Source of the DNA: Microcoleaceae cyanobacterium UBA9251
Lineage (GTDB): Bacteria > Cyanobacteriota > Cyanobacteriia > Cyanobacteriales > Microcoleaceae
Assembly: GCA_003542015.1 (NCBI GenBank)
Contig: DPLL01000334.1
Span: forward strand, 3,461-9,608
Reading direction: 5' to 3'
DNA: 6,148 nt
Shown: one piece after another, positions 5,295 through 6,148 of the stretch
How the letters are laid out: every line of letters starts with the position of its first letter
How positions within the stretch are numbered: the first letter of the stretch is position 1
Notes under the pieces: generated by a model
Seen by the model: only the letters and a program-made list of their open reading frames with translations
What the model was told of the DNA's origin: nothing
Databases searched by the model: none
Position numbers and translations under genes: made by a program

Positions 5295-6148
5295 ATGCCA
5301 CTAATTCGCGTCCCCAAATCTTGGGAAATTCTCGATCGACAAATTACCCCAGAAACAGTCTTTCTCAACCGTCGCCGCTTTATGACCAATTTAATCGGTG
5401 CCGGTGTCAGCGCTTCACTCCTCCCACTTGCGGGCTGTAAGAGCAATTCTGCATCAAACGAAGCTTTGAAACAAACCGCAACTCAAGCATATTCCGGCTT
5501 AACCCGCAATCCCGCCTTCGCCGAAGTCGATCGAGCAATTACAGACGAAGCCCTAGCTACAAAATACAATAACTTTTATGAATACGGAGGCACAAAATCT
5601 ATTTGGGAAGCAGCCCAAGCAATGCCAACCGAAAACTGGAAAGTAGAGGTTACTGGCTTAGTAAAAAATCCCCGCATTTACGATATTGACGAACTAGCAA
5701 AAAAATTCCCCATCGAAGAAAGAGTTTATCGATTTCGCTGCGTAGAAGCCTGGGCGATGGTAGTTCCTTGGGTGGGATTTCCGATGAAATTGCTGATGGC
5801 TGATGTCGAACCAAAATCTAATGCTAAATTCGTTCGTTTCACATCTTTTTACGACTCCAAGATTACTCCCGGCCCCGGTTTGATGTCGCAATTCTATCCT
5901 TGGCCATATACGGAAGGTATGCGAATTGAAGAAATGGCGAACGATTTAGCCTTTTTTGCAACAGGTTTGTACGGCAGAAAACTACCCAAACAAAATGGCG
6001 CGCCACTGCGGCAAGTAATTCCTTGGAAGTACGGTTTTAAGGGTGCAAAATCCATTGTCAAAATTGAATTTGTCGAGAAACAGCCCGCGACTTTTTGGAA
6101 TACAATCGGCCCGAACGAATACGGTTTTGAGGCAAATGTCAATCCCGA
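5295..6148 (+). CDS. msrP: Methionine sulfoxide reductase catalytic subunit MsrP (partial)
   Basis: The first 284 codons of MsrP (YedY), the molybdopterin enzyme that reduces methionine sulfoxide in exported proteins; by comparison with E. coli about 45-50 residues are missing past the window edge. Recognisable blocks are YNNFYEYG (91-98), RCVEAWAMVVPW with molybdenum-ligand Cys149, LYGRKLPKQNGAPLRQV, WKYGFKG (244-250), and EYGFEANVNP at the edge. The N-terminus has a twin-arginine signal, NRRRFM (25-30), a hydrophobic stretch, then LAGC (45-48). Tat export after cofactor loading is expected. The LAGC fits a lipobox, so the mature protein may be lipid-anchored at Cys48, unlike soluble E. coli MsrP. 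The start ATG has no Shine-Dalgarno but is followed by the conserved pre-Tat PETVFLNRRR. In many bacteria its partner is the haem membrane protein MsrQ; whether one follows lies outside the window. Confidence 0.97.
   Translation, partial: MPLIRVPKSWEILDRQITPETVFLNRRRFMTNLIGAGVSASLLPLAGCKSNSASNEALKQTATQAYSGLTRNPAFAEVDRAITDEALATKYNNFYEYGGTKSIWEAAQAMPTENWKVEVTGLVKNPRIYDIDELAKKFPIEERVYRFRCVEAWAMVVPWVGFPMKLLMADVEPKSNAKFVRFTSFYDSKITPGPGLMSQFYPWPYTEGMRIEEMANDLAFFATGLYGRKLPKQNGAPLRQVIPWKYGFKGAKSIVKIEFVEKQPATFWNTIGPNEYGFEANVNP

Noticed and set aside
5694..6142. Minus-strand ORFs opposite msrP
   Set aside because: They are antisense to strongly conserved MsrP coding sequence and have no family resemblance.

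Overview
The window looks like chromosomal DNA of a filamentous cyanobacterium, probably of the Oscillatoriales (Microcoleus/Oscillatoria/Phormidium type). The clues are seven copies of the HIP1 octamer GCGATCGC (418, 781, 836, 2107, 2509, 2901, 5096), short tandem heptanucleotide repeats, a DUF3288-like gene, and a zinc-ribbon Ser/Thr kinase fused to WD40 repeats. The genus is inferred from style only; no search was run.

Layout. 1-180: intergenic, with a tandem heptamer and a small palindrome. 181-474 (-): small DUF3288-like protein. 475-708: intergenic, with a long-armed inverted repeat and low-complexity CTCTGTG-type sequence. 709-2681 (-): a gene that appears to be split in two. Its N-terminal 243 codons (1953-2681) and C-terminal 76 codons (709-939) are separated by about 1 kb carrying a complete SAM-dependent methyltransferase gene (939-1922). 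Removing about 1,016 bp rejoins the two parts in frame at a shared threonine codon. The predicted ancestor is about 318 residues, with an HNH-nuclease-like motif followed by several hydrophobic segments. 2682-2917: intergenic, with five GCCCGAA repeats and a palindrome. 2918-4945 (-): zinc ribbon, kinase domain, one membrane segment and a seven-repeat WD40 propeller. 4946-5294: divergent intergenic region with a candidate promoter. 5295 to the right edge (+): msrP (yedY), the molybdopterin subunit of the periplasmic methionine sulfoxide reductase, cut off by the window end.

The genes do not form one obvious pathway. The points most worth attention are (i) the HNH-like membrane gene interrupted by a methyltransferase cassette with no visible transposase, (ii) a kinase domain whose ATP-binding N-lobe residues are degenerate while its catalytic loop and DFG are intact, and (iii) an MsrP whose Tat signal ends in a lipobox, suggesting a lipid-anchored enzyme.
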